Assembly: GCF_040227235.1 (NCBI RefSeq)
Contig: NZ_JBELNZ010000002.1
Span: forward strand, 748,344 to 812,343
DNA from: Parafrigoribacterium_A soli
GTDB lineage: Bacteria > Actinomycetota > Actinomycetes > Actinomycetales > Microbacteriaceae
Length of the DNA: 64,000 bases
Reading direction: 5' to 3'
Under the pieces are notes generated by a model. That model saw nothing but the letters and a program-made list of their open reading frames with translations. It was not told the origin of the DNA and did no database searches. Below are positions 33,953 to 41,869 of the stretch, one piece after another; the stretch's first letter is position 1, and each line of letters begins with the position of its first letter. Position numbers and translations under genes: made by a program.

Positions 33953-34680
33953 AGCCCGAGCGTGGTGCGCTGGATGGTAGCAAGTTCCGTCGCGCCGCCA
34001 AGCGCGAGGTCGAGTAGCGAGTCGAGTTCGCGGCGATCGAACGGCGCACCCTCGGCGGTGCCCTGCACCTCGACGAAGAGTCCGCGGCCGGTGACCACCA
34101 CGTTCATGTCGGTCTCGGCGCGCACATCCTCGGTGTATGCCAGATCGAGCATGGGAATGCCGTCGATGATGCCGACGCTGACGGCCGAGACACTGTCAAT
34201 GAGCGGGGTCGACTTCTGACCGATGAACTTCTTCTCCCGGGCCCACTCGATCGCGTCCACGAGCGCGACGTAGGCACCCGTGATCGCCGCGGTGCGAGTG
34301 CCACCATCGGCCTGCAGCACGTCGCAGTCGATGACGATCGTGTTCTCGCCGAGCGCCTTGGTGTCGATGATCGCCCGCAGGGAGCGGCCGACGAGCCTCG
34401 AGATCTCGTGCGTGCGACCGCCGATGCGGCCCTTCACCGATTCGCGATCCATGCGGCTGTTGGTCGAGCGCGGAAGCATCGAGTACTCCGCGGTGACCCA
34501 GCCCTTGCCCTTGCCCGCGAGCCAGCGCGGAACACCATTGGTGAAGGATGCCGTGCACAACACCTTCGTGTTGCCGAAGGAGATGAGTGCTGAACCCTCG
34601 GCCTGCTTGCTCCAGCCGCGCTCGATCGTCACCTCGCGCAGCTGGTCATTGCCGCGTCCGTCGATGCGTGTGTCGCTCAT
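33949..34680 (-). CDS. rph: Ribonuclease PH
   Basis: The 243-residue protein is the phosphorolytic 3'-5' exoribonuclease that trims tRNA 3' ends. It opens with RIDGRGNDQLREVTIERGW, contains GWVTAEYSMLPRSTNSRMDRES and the IDCDVLQADGGTRTAAITGAYVAL phosphate and catalytic segment. Length is normal. The ATG at 34680 overlaps the murI stop as ATGA, which also fixes the start against the longer open frame. Usual neighbour of murI and rdgB in Actinobacteria. Confidence 0.96.
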   Translation of the reverse strand: MSDTRIDGRGNDQLREVTIERGWSKQAEGSALISFGNTKVLCTASFTNGVPRWLAGKGKGWVTAEYSMLPRSTNSRMDRESVKGRIGGRTHEISRLVGRSLRAIIDTKALGENTIVIDCDVLQADGGTRTAAITGAYVALVDAIEWAREKKFIGQKSTPLIDSVSAVSVGIIDGIPMLDLAYTEDVRAETDMNVVVTGRGLFVEVQGTAEGAPFDRRELDSLLDLALGGATELATIQRTTLGL

Positions 34681-35534
34681 GAAATCAGGTCCTGTTCTGC
34701 TGGCTGGGCTGGTAGATGGATGGCACCGGTTTCGACAAGCTCCACGGCCGAGACCTCGGGGCCGAGAAAACGTCGGGCGAGAGTGAGGAACTCGCTCTGG
34801 CTGCCGCCGGTTGCCTCGAAGACGTAGCTCGGGGCATCCGTCGACTGTCGCTGCAGGCCGTGCTTCACGAGCTTGCGGTAGACGTCGTATGCGGTCTCGA
34901 CGGCGCTCGAGACGAGCGTGACATCGCGGCCCATGACGTACTGGATCGCGCCGGAGAGCAGCGGATAGTGGGTGCAGCCGAGCACGAGGGTGTCGATTCC
35001 CGCGTCCTTCAGCGGTCGCAGGTAGCCCTCGGCCACGTCGAACAGCTCGGCGCCCGAGGTGACGCCGGCCTCCACGAACTCGACGAAGCGCGGGCACGCC
35101 TGGGTGAACAACTCCAGGTCGGTGGCGGCGGCGAAGGCGTCTTCGTAGGAGCGCGACGCGATGGTGCCCTGGGTGCCGATCACGCCGATGCGCTTATTGC
35201 GCGTCTGCCGCACGGCGGAGCGCACGGCCGGCTGGATGACCTCGACCACGGGGATGCCGTGGGCCTCGGTGAAGCGCTCCCTTGCGTCGCGCAGAACGGC
35301 CGAGGACGCGGTGTTGCAGGCGATCACGAGCAGCTTCACGCCCTGGGCGACGAGGTCGTCCATGATCTCGAGCGCGTAGCCGCGAACCTCGGCGATGGGC
35401 TTCGGACCGTAGGGCGAGTGCGCGGTGTCACCGACGTAGACGATCGACTCGCCCGGCAGTTGGTCGATGATCGCGCGAGCAACGGTGAGACCGCCCACCC
35501 CGGAGTCGAAGATGCCGATGGGCGCGTCAGTCAC
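34677..35534 (-). CDS. murI: Glutamate racemase MurI
   Basis: The 285-residue enzyme makes D-glutamate for peptidoglycan. Catalytic cysteines are C73 in ACNTAS and C187 in LGCTHYP; the N-terminus has FDSGVGGLTV and YVGDTAHSPYG. The GTG at 35534 is chosen because TAAACT lies 8 nt upstream with no ribosome binding site. The C-terminal end contains VELVETG at about residue 265, encoded by a copy of the dispersed repeat; it lies outside the catalytic core. First gene of the murI-rph-rdgB operon, divergent from pncB across 50 bp. Confidence 0.95.
   Translation of the reverse strand: MTDAPIGIFDSGVGGLTVARAIIDQLPGESIVYVGDTAHSPYGPKPIAEVRGYALEIMDDLVAQGVKLLVIACNTASSAVLRDARERFTEAHGIPVVEVIQPAVRSAVRQTRNKRIGVIGTQGTIASRSYEDAFAAATDLELFTQACPRFVEFVEAGVTSGAELFDVAEGYLRPLKDAGIDTLVLGCTHYPLLSGAIQYVMGRDVTLVSSAVETAYDVYRKLVKHGLQRQSTDAPSYVFEATGGSQSEFLTLARRFLGPEVSAVELVETGAIHLPAQPAEQDLIS
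34728..34747. repeat. REP-like repeat copy inside murI
   Basis: ggtttcgacaagctccacgg is a variant of the dispersed repeat read in frame as VELVET near the murI C-terminus. Confidence 0.5.
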
Positions 35535-35542
35535 GAGGCCCA

Positions 35543-35548
35543 AGTTTA
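35543..35548 (-). promoter_or_regulatory. -10 box TAAACT, leaderless murI
   Basis: TAAACT on the minus strand lies 8 nt before the murI GTG at 35534. Confidence 0.5.
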
Positions 35549-35572
35549 GCCGTCGTCACAGGGAGCACTCGG

Positions 35573-35578
35573 TAGGCT
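35573..35578 (+). promoter_or_regulatory. -10 box TAGGCT, leaderless pncB
   Basis: TAGGCT lies 6 nt before the pncB GTG at 35585. It is back-to-back with the murI promoter, the two boxes being 24 bp apart. Confidence 0.5.
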
Positions 35579-35584
35579 CGACTC

Positions 35585-36880
35585 GTGAGCAGCGCACTCC
35601 TGACCGATCGCTACGAGTTGACGATGCTGGATGCGGCCATCCGTGCCGGAACGCACGAGCGCGACTGCGTGTTCGAGGTCTTCGGCCGCCGCTTCCCAGG
35701 CGGTCGCCGCTACGGAATCGTCGCCGGCACCGGGCGCCTTCTCGACCTCGTCACCGAATTCAGGTTCACGGATGCCGAACTCGGCTGGCTGCGCGACAAT
35801 CACGTCGTCGACGCGGTCACCATCGACTGGCTCGCGAACTACCGCTTCGGTGGCTCGATCTTCGGCTACCAGGAGGGTGAGGTCTACTTTCCTGGCTCCC
35901 CCATCCTCATCGTGGAGGGCACCTTCGCGGAGGCGGTGATCCTCGAGACGCTCGCGCTCAGCGTGCTCAACTACGACACCGCGGTCGCGAGCGCCGCCGC
36001 CCGCATGGTGTCTGCCGCGAGCGGGAGACCGCTGGCGGAGATGGGGTCCAGGCGCGCGAGCGAGCGCGCCGCCGTCGGGGCCGCCCGGGCCGCATACATC
36101 GCCGGCTTCGACGCCACAAGCAACCTTGAGGCTGGGCGCAGCTGGGGCATCCCGACCATGGGCACGGCCGCGCACTCCTTCACCCTCCTGCACGACACCG
36201 AGGAGGAGGCGTTTCGCGCCCAGGTCGCCACCCTCGGCCCCGGCACCACCCTGCTGGTCGATACCTATGACGTCACGACCGCCGTGGACCTCGCGGTCAA
36301 GGTCGCCGGCACCGGGCTCGGCGCGGTGCGCATCGACAGCGGAGACTTGCCAGAGCAGGTAAGTGCGGTGCGCAAACAGCTCGACGGACTCGGTGCGACC
36401 GGCACCAAGATCACCGTGACCAACGACCTCGACGAGTACACGATCGCGGCCCTGCGCGCGGCCCCGGTCGACTCCTACGGCGTCGGAACCTCCGTCGTCA
36501 CCGGCTCGGGCTCCCCCGCCGCGGGACTCGTCTACAAGCTCGTGGCAAGAACGGATGCCGAGGGCGCCTGGCATTCCGTCGCCAAGAAGTCGCCGCAGAA
36601 GGTTTCGCTCGGTGGCCGAAAGTATCCCGTGCGCACCTTCGACGCGGCGGGACGAGCGACCGCCGAGGTCATCCACGTCGGCAAGCCCGATGAGGATGCG
36701 GCCCCGCACCGCTCGCTGCTCGTGCCGCTCATGACGGATGGTGTGCCGGATGACCGGTACTGCGGCGTCGCCGGCACGGTTCTGGCCCGCGAGCACCGCG
36801 CATCCGCCATCGCCGAGTTGCCGCCCGAGGCCTTCCGCCTGGGCCGCGGCGAGCCGGTCATCCCGACCCGCTACGCCTGA
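35585..36880 (+). CDS. pncB: Nicotinate phosphoribosyltransferase
   Basis: The 431-residue enzyme converts nicotinate and PRPP to nicotinate mononucleotide in NAD salvage. Motifs are LLTDRYELTMLDAA at the N-terminus, EMGSRRASERAAV (about 152-164), GTAAHSF with the phospho-His H197, and VDTYD and RIDSGDL phosphoribosyl-binding segments. The VDSYGVGTSVVTGSG region near 300 is also typical. Length is normal. It is divergent from murI and convergent with the DUF3039 gene, with a repeat-derived hairpin in the gap after its stop. Confidence 0.95.
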   Translation: MSSALLTDRYELTMLDAAIRAGTHERDCVFEVFGRRFPGGRRYGIVAGTGRLLDLVTEFRFTDAELGWLRDNHVVDAVTIDWLANYRFGGSIFGYQEGEVYFPGSPILIVEGTFAEAVILETLALSVLNYDTAVASAAARMVSAASGRPLAEMGSRRASERAAVGAARAAYIAGFDATSNLEAGRSWGIPTMGTAAHSFTLLHDTEEEAFRAQVATLGPGTTLLVDTYDVTTAVDLAVKVAGTGLGAVRIDSGDLPEQVSAVRKQLDGLGATGTKITVTNDLDEYTIAALRAAPVDSYGVGTSVVTGSGSPAAGLVYKLVARTDAEGAWHSVAKKSPQKVSLGGRKYPVRTFDAAGRATAEVIHVGKPDEDAAPHRSLLVPLMTDGVPDDRYCGVAGTVLAREHRASAIAELPPEAFRLGRGEPVIPTRYA

Positions 36881-36887
36881 GCGACCG

Positions 36888-36949
36888 CTTCGACGAGCTC
36901 AGCGAACGACAAGCTCAGCGAACGGCCGGTCCCTGAGCTCGTCGAAGGG
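36888..36949. repeat. REP-like inverted repeat between pncB and DUF3039 gene
   Basis: Two forward copies (36888-36908 and 36909-36925) and one reverse copy (36931-36949) of CTTCGACGAGCTCAGCG lie in the 85-bp convergent gap. The first and last can pair into a long hairpin, so this repeat probably terminates transcription from both sides. Confidence 0.7.
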
Positions 36950-36965
36950 CCGATCGCCAGGGCCG

Positions 36966-37229
36966 CTACTTCTTCAGCGAGTCGTAGATCTCTTTGCAGG
37001 TGGGGCAGATCGGAAACTTCTCGGGGTCGCGACCGGGGGTCCACACCTTGCCGCACAGCGCGATGACGGGCTTGCCGCTCAGCGCCGACTGCAGGATCTT
37101 CTCCTTCTGCACGTAGTGCGAGAAGCGCTCGTGGTCACCGTCCTCCACCTGCTCGCGGGTGAGGAGTTCTTCGAGTTCGCGGTCGAGGGTGTCTGTTCCG
37201 CCGCCGCCCTGCTGTGTGTCACCGCTCAT
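36966..37229 (-). CDS. DUF3039 family protein with Cys-rich end
   Basis: The 87-residue soluble protein matches DUF3039, a short actinobacterial family. It has an acidic N-terminal part (LDRELEELLTREQVEDGDHERFSHYV) and a C-terminal part with C59 (ALCGKVW) and C75/C78 (FPICPTCKEIY), which could make a small zinc site. A TAAAAT box lies 6 nt before the ATG. Its position next to pncB is common in related genomes. Function is unknown. Confidence 0.82.
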   Translation of the reverse strand: MSGDTQQGGGGTDTLDRELEELLTREQVEDGDHERFSHYVQKEKILQSALSGKPVIALCGKVWTPGRDPEKFPICPTCKEIYDSLKK

Positions 37230-37235
37230 AAGAAG

Positions 37236-37241
37236 ATTTTA
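37236..37241 (-). promoter_or_regulatory. -10 box TAAAAT, leaderless DUF3039 gene
   Basis: TAAAAT on the minus strand lies 6 nt before the ATG at 37229. It overlaps the stop region of the upstream permease gene. Confidence 0.5.
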
Positions 37242-38810
37242 GTTCCGAAGCGTGAAAGCCAACAGTTCGGGTGCGCGCCGGTCGAAGATGCGCCCTCCCC
37301 AGTGCACGCCGCCGAAGAAGCAGGCGAGGCCGATCACCACCCCGGCCGCCAGTGCGGCCAGGTGCCACGCGATGCCGAACGCGAATCCCAGGGCGGCGAG
37401 CGCTACCACCGGCAGGGATATGCCGATGATCGCGAAGAAGGAGATCGACTGCGCAACCGCGGCGACCGTTCCACTCGACTGCGGCTGCATGAACGGCCCG
37501 TCCCCCGGGCGCACGGCGGGATAAGGGAATCTCGCGGACATCACGCTCGACAGGCCGAGCCCGAGCAGAAGGATGCAGGTGCCCAGGCCCAACAGTGACG
37601 GCAGAACCGCCCAGTCACCGAACAGGGCGGCGCAGATGGGCGAGCCGATCAGAACCAGGGGCACGCCCAGGATGAGCGCGGGCACGACCCTACCGAGGCG
37701 GTCGGCGCGGCCCGAGGTGTTCGATGCCAGGTGCAGCCAGATCGCCGTGTGGTCGTAGGCCACGTCGTTGTGGATCGACCAGGTGAGGAACAGGCACATC
37801 ACGGGCACGGGGATGAGCGCGAGGTAGTGCCAGTCCACGCCCACCGTGTACAGCGGCACCATGAGCAGTACCGGGACGATCGGCACCATGACGAGCGAGA
37901 TGCGATACCGCGGGTCGCGGAACCAGTACGTGAGCGCCCGCGCGGCGATCGCGCCGGTCGGGTTGTCGGGCATCCGAGCGAACCAGCCCAGCCCGCGTTC
38001 GTGCCGCACCTGCGTCTCGCGCGCGGGGGTGACGAGCATCTTCTCCACGAGCGCGCGCCACGCCAACCACAGGATGCCGACGAAGGCGATGCCGATGGCG
38101 GCCTTCGCGAGGGCCGCGCCCACATTGCCGACGGCGACATCCGCGGGCGAGGCCCAGACCGCTCCGAGCGGCGTCCAGCCCGCGACGCGCGCGATGCCGG
38201 CGAGCAGGCGAATGCCGTCGCGGTGCCAGTCGAGCGAAGCGAGAAGCACCGCGACCGGCGAGAGCGAGACGATCGCGATGACGGTGATGAATCCGGTGGT
38301 CTCGCGTGCGCGCCGGCTCGACAGGAGGAAGGCTGCGATCGACGTGGTGACCCTGGAGCCGAGCACGCAGGTCACGACGATGACGAGCGCGCTCAGCACG
38401 GCGAGGGTCATGGCGAGCGGGCTTCGTGACCAGGTCACGACCTGGGCGATCGCGATCACGGCGATGACGAGCGAGGGCACACCGATCAGCGCGGCGAGGG
38501 CGAGGCCCGCCGCGAGCCGCGCCGAGGGGATACCGAACAGCGCAAACCGCCTGGGGTCGAGGGTGTCATCCACTCCGAACGCGAGCGGCAGCAGGAGGAA
38601 GCCGAGAACGAGCACCGATCCGAGCAGCGTCACGATCGTGCCCGCGAATGCGGCATCCGCGAATCTGAGCGCGATGAGCGAGCCGATCGCGAGGAAGGCC
38701 GCACCGAGGCCGTACAGCAGCGCGATGATGATGCCCACCACCTGCCACGGACTGCGTCGCAGGGTGTTGGCGAGCAGCCGCAGCTTCAGTCGGAGAAACT
38801 GTGCAACCAC
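37239..38810 (-). CDS. ABC-2 type exporter permease, large
   Basis: The 523-residue membrane protein has about twelve to fourteen helices and no signal peptide. It starts with a cytoplasmic basic stretch (LRLKLRLLANTLRRSP) followed by helix 1 at about 24-45. Sequence motifs are few, but the pairing with an ABC ATPase whose gene overlaps by 25 bp shows that it is the membrane half of an ABC transporter. The substrate is unknown. The start is a GTG inside the ATPase gene. Confidence 0.75.
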   Translation of the reverse strand: MVAQFLRLKLRLLANTLRRSPWQVVGIIIALLYGLGAAFLAIGSLIALRFADAAFAGTIVTLLGSVLVLGFLLLPLAFGVDDTLDPRRFALFGIPSARLAAGLALAALIGVPSLVIAVIAIAQVVTWSRSPLAMTLAVLSALVIVVTCVLGSRVTTSIAAFLLSSRRARETTGFITVIAIVSLSPVAVLLASLDWHRDGIRLLAGIARVAGWTPLGAVWASPADVAVGNVGAALAKAAIGIAFVGILWLAWRALVEKMLVTPARETQVRHERGLGWFARMPDNPTGAIAARALTYWFRDPRYRISLVMVPIVPVLLMVPLYTVGVDWHYLALIPVPVMCLFLTWSIHNDVAYDHTAIWLHLASNTSGRADRLGRVVPALILGVPLVLIGSPICAALFGDWAVLPSLLGLGTCILLLGLGLSSVMSARFPYPAVRPGDGPFMQPQSSGTVAAVAQSISFFAIIGISLPVVALAALGFAFGIAWHLAALAAGVVIGLACFFGGVHWGGRIFDRRAPELLAFTLRN

Positions 38811-39988
38811 TCCATGCCCTCCGCGCTTCGACGCCCACCGGCGAGTTCGACGAATCGTTTCTCGAGCGACTGCGTTCCGCGCACCTGCCGCATGGTGCCG
38901 GAGGCGAGAACCTTGCCGTCGATGATGATCGCGACCGAATCACAGATTCTCTGGACGAGGTCCATACTGTGGCTGGACAGCACCACCGTGCCACCCGCCG
39001 CCGTGTACTTCTGCAGGATCTCGATCACGTTGGCCGCGGAGACCGGGTCGACCGATTCGAACGGTTCGTCGAGGACGAGCAGCCTCGGCGAGTGGATCAT
39101 CGCCGCCGCGAGCGCGACCTTCTTGGTCATTCCGGCCGAATAATCCGCGACGAGCCGGTCGAGCGCATCCTCGAGACCGAAGGCCACGGCGAGGTCGGCG
39201 GAACGCGACTTCACGGTCGCGGCCGAGAGCCCGCGGAGGATGCCGGAGTAGTGGAGCAGCTGGCCGCCGGTGAGCCGGTCGAACAGTCGCAGTCGGTCGG
39301 GCAGCACACCCATGTTGCGCTTGGCCTTCTCCGGATCGGTCCACACGTCGGCACCGTGCACACGAACGGTACCCGCGTCCGGACGCAGAAGGCCGGTGAC
39401 CATCGACAGCGTCGTGGTCTTTCCCGCGCCGTTCGGCCCGACGATGCCAAAGATGGTGCCCGCGTGCACGGAGAGCGAAACGCTGTCGACCGCGAAGGTC
39501 TGGCCGAAATGCTTGCTGAGCCCCGTGATCTGGAGCACCGTTTCGGTCGGCCTCGCCTGGGTGCTTTTCGACGGGGCAGTCTTCGCCGCAGCAGTGCGCG
39601 TTGCGACCGGCGGCTTCGACGCAGCGGTGCCTGCGGTCTTCGCCGCAGTGGACCCGGCGGCTACCGTCTTTTTGGTAGCGGTCTTCGCGGCAGTCGACTT
39701 TCGCGCTGCGGTCGCCGGCTTCCGGGCTGCGGTGGCGGGCTTTTGCGCGTTCACAGTCGCCGGCGTTGGGCTCTCAGCGGCGGATGCTGCGGGCGGTTTG
39801 CGCGCGGTGGTGCGCTTCTTTGCGGCCGGCTTCGGCGCCGCCGACGGCGTGCTCGCGACCGCGCTGGCGCCCGCTTCGGCTGCGGATACTGCGGTGCTCG
39901 AGGTGCCTGTGTCGGCTTCCGAAGTCTCCGCTACGGATCTTCCGGCGTCTGCTGAGCCGGGCTCTCGGTCGTCGGTGTCTGGATCCAC
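38786..39988 (-). CDS. ABC transporter ATPase with Ala/Lys/Thr-rich N-terminal tail
   Basis: The 400-residue protein has two parts. Residues about 1-145 are low complexity: an acidic first 30, then many AAK, AARK and KTA units with no hydrophobic core, like the tails of linker histone H1 and actinobacterial HupB. Residues about 150-395 are a complete ABC ATPase: Walker A GPNGAGKTT, a YSAGMTKKVALAAAM signature variant, Walker B LLVLDEPFESVD and the H-loop SSHS. The GTG start is supported by TACGGT 6 nt upstream, so the tail is likely translated. Together with the overlapping permease it forms an ABC-2 exporter. The tail may bind anionic lipid, nucleic acid or wall polymer. Confidence 0.85.
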   Translation of the reverse strand: MDPDTDDREPGSADAGRSVAETSEADTGTSSTAVSAAEAGASAVASTPSAAPKPAAKKRTTARKPPAASAAESPTPATVNAQKPATAARKPATAARKSTAAKTATKKTVAAGSTAAKTAGTAASKPPVATRTAAAKTAPSKSTQARPTETVLQITGLSKHFGQTFAVDSVSLSVHAGTIFGIVGPNGAGKTTTLSMVTGLLRPDAGTVRVHGADVWTDPEKAKRNMGVLPDRLRLFDRLTGGQLLHYSGILRGLSAATVKSRSADLAVAFGLEDALDRLVADYSAGMTKKVALAAAMIHSPRLLVLDEPFESVDPVSAANVIEILQKYTAAGGTVVLSSHSMDLVQRICDSVAIIIDGKVLASGTMRQVRGTQSLEKRFVELAGGRRSAEGMEWLHSFSD

Positions 39989-40315
39989 CCCGTAACCGTA
40001 TCAACGCCGGTGGACAGCTTCGTCCCAATACGCGCCCGCATTACGAATTGGACACAAGACGTCCGATTCTGGGCCTCAATCGCGAGCCTTCGGTAAAGTT
40101 GCCAGAGCACAACGAGGTGTCACAAGTACAGCTATGCGGTAACCGCCCCGTGAACAATCGGTGGTGTTGAACACCTGTGGCAAGGGCATCCGGGGCAAAG
40201 AGTCCCGAACTTAGGGCTCGTCTTAAGGGGAAATTCTTAGGAAGTTCCTGAAGAATTGCCTGAAGCACGCACAGGATCGCATGGAACGACAAGGCAACCT
40301 GAGGAGCAACCCATT
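39989..40315. other. 327-bp gap upstream of the glycopolymer genes
   Basis: No gene is seen. It contains the TACGGT promoter of the minus-strand ATPase gene at 39995-40000 and then a long probable leader for the gene at 40316, with several cttaag and ttcttagg elements at 40220-40245 and a GAGGAG ribosome binding site at 40301-40306. A small inverted repeat (tgttgaaca, 40163-40171) is present. The leader is AT-richer than its surroundings. Confidence 0.5.
39995..40000 (-). promoter_or_regulatory. -10 box TACGGT, leaderless ABC ATPase gene
   Basis: TACGGT on the minus strand lies 6 nt before the GTG at 39988 and supports the long N-terminal tail being expressed. Confidence 0.45.
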
Positions 40316-41008
40316 ATGAGCACGCAGATCGTCATTCTGGCAGCGGGCATGGGCAGTCGTCTCGGTCGCTCGCTTCCGAAGCCACTGACCGAGCTGAGCG
40401 ACGGCCGCAGCATCATGCAGCAGCAGTTCGACAACATCCACCACGCGTTCGGCAAGAGCGCCGAGGTCACGATCGTCGTCGGCTACAAGCTCGAGCACAT
40501 CATCGAGGCGTTCCCGAGCGCATCCTTCGTCTACAACGAGCAGTATGACCAGACGAACACGTCAAAGAGCCTCATGCGCGCGCTTCGTGCATCGAAGGAT
40601 GGCGGCGTGCTCTGGATGAACGGTGACGTCGTCTTCGACCCGGAGGCGCTTGTTCGCGCCGCGGCCATGATGGAGCGGCAGCAGTCCTTCGTCTCGGTCA
40701 ACACCTCCAAGGTGTCGGATGAAGAGGTCAAGTACACGGTCGGCGCCGAGGGATACATCAACGAGCTCTCGAAGACCGTCAAGGGCGGACTCGGCGAGGC
40801 CGTCGGCATCAACTTCATTGCGGCTCAGGACAAGGCGGCGCTTCTGCGCCAGCTCGGCCGTGTCGGCGACCAGGACTACTTCGAGCGCGGCATTGAGCTG
40901 GCAATCGAACAGGACAAGCTACGATTTGAGCCGGTAGACATCTCCGACCTCTACGCCGTAGAGATCGACTTTGCCGAAGACCTGGAGCGCGCAAACCTCT
41001 TCGTCTGA
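40316..41008 (+). CDS. Nucleotidyltransferase (LicC/sugar-nucleotide type)
   Basis: The 230-residue enzyme has the nucleotidyltransferase signature LAAGMGSRLGRSLPKPLTEL at about 8-27, and an Asp in WMNGDVVFD (about 100-106) that would bind Mg2+. It resembles small CTP- or NTP-using enzymes such as phosphocholine cytidylyltransferase LicC or sugar-1-phosphate nucleotidyltransferases. It should make an activated sugar or alcohol for the glycopolymer exported by the next two genes. The substrate is not settled. GAGGAG lies 9 nt before the ATG. The exporter permease starts 42 bp downstream. Confidence 0.8.
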   Translation: MSTQIVILAAGMGSRLGRSLPKPLTELSDGRSIMQQQFDNIHHAFGKSAEVTIVVGYKLEHIIEAFPSASFVYNEQYDQTNTSKSLMRALRASKDGGVLWMNGDVVFDPEALVRAAAMMERQQSFVSVNTSKVSDEEVKYTVGAEGYINELSKTVKGGLGEAVGINFIAAQDKAALLRQLGRVGDQDYFERGIELAIEQDKLRFEPVDISDLYAVEIDFAEDLERANLFV

Positions 41009-41050
41009 CGCGGGCGCTCGGGGGTGCGTGACTCTTAAGGACCCCGACGC

Positions 41051-41869
41051 GTGAGTGTAGTTCCTCAGGCACGCCTGGCACGGTCTCCGTTCGCGCGCTA
41101 CCGGCACTCGCTGTGGCTGCTGACCACGCGTGACCTCAAGGTCAGGTACTCCACGTCGGCGCTCGGCTACTTCTGGTCGATCCTCGACCCGCTCGTCATG
41201 GCGGCGATCTACTGGTTCGTCTTCACCCAGATCTTTCCGCGCGGCATCGGCCACCAGCCCTACATCGTGTTTCTGCTCACGGCTCTTCTGCCCTGGATGT
41301 GGTTCAACGGAAGCGTCTCGGATGCCACCAGGGCGTTTCTGCGCGAGGCCAAGCTCATCCGGTCGACGAAGATCCCGCGCACCATCTGGGTGGGCCGCAT
41401 CGTGCTCTCGAAGGGCATCGAGTTCGTCGTCAGCCTTCCCGTCATCGCGGTCTTCGTCGTCCTTTCCCAGTTCACGGATACCCCGGCGGTACTGCACAGC
41501 GAAATCCTGCTGCTGCCTCTGGCGATCGTCATGCAGGCGATCCTCACGCTCGGCATCGGCTTCATCGTGGCGCCGCTCGTAGTGTTCTTCAGAGACATGG
41601 AACGGGCCGTGAAGCTCACGCTGCGCTTTCTGTTCTATGCGTCGCCGATCATTTACAGCCTCACCAATCTGCCGCACGGACTTCATCTCGTCTCCGCGTT
41701 CAATCCCCTGTCCGGGATCTTCGCGCTGTACCGCTCGGCATTCTTCCCGCTGGAGATCAAGGACCACTGGCTCGACGTGATCATCAGCGCCATCATGTGC
41801 CTCGTGATCTTCGGTGTCGGCCTTCTCGTGTTCAGGCGCACAATTCGCGCGGTATTGAAGGAAATCTAG
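41051..41869 (+). CDS. ABC-2 polysaccharide/teichoic acid export permease (TagG/Wzm-like)
   Basis: The 272-residue membrane protein has six helices and matches the Wzm/TagG family: a cytoplasmic start with WLLTTRDLKVRYSTSALGYFWSILDPLVMA (about 22-51), then VAPLVVFFRDMERAVKLTLRFLFYASPIIYS (about 174-205). It exports lipid-linked glycopolymer across the membrane together with the ATPase encoded right after it. The next gene's GTG starts one base after this stop. Only a weak AAGGA precedes this GTG start. Confidence 0.9.
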   Translation: MSVVPQARLARSPFARYRHSLWLLTTRDLKVRYSTSALGYFWSILDPLVMAAIYWFVFTQIFPRGIGHQPYIVFLLTALLPWMWFNGSVSDATRAFLREAKLIRSTKIPRTIWVGRIVLSKGIEFVVSLPVIAVFVVLSQFTDTPAVLHSEILLLPLAIVMQAILTLGIGFIVAPLVVFFRDMERAVKLTLRFLFYASPIIYSLTNLPHGLHLVSAFNPLSGIFALYRSAFFPLEIKDHWLDVIISAIMCLVIFGVGLLVFRRTIRAVLKEI

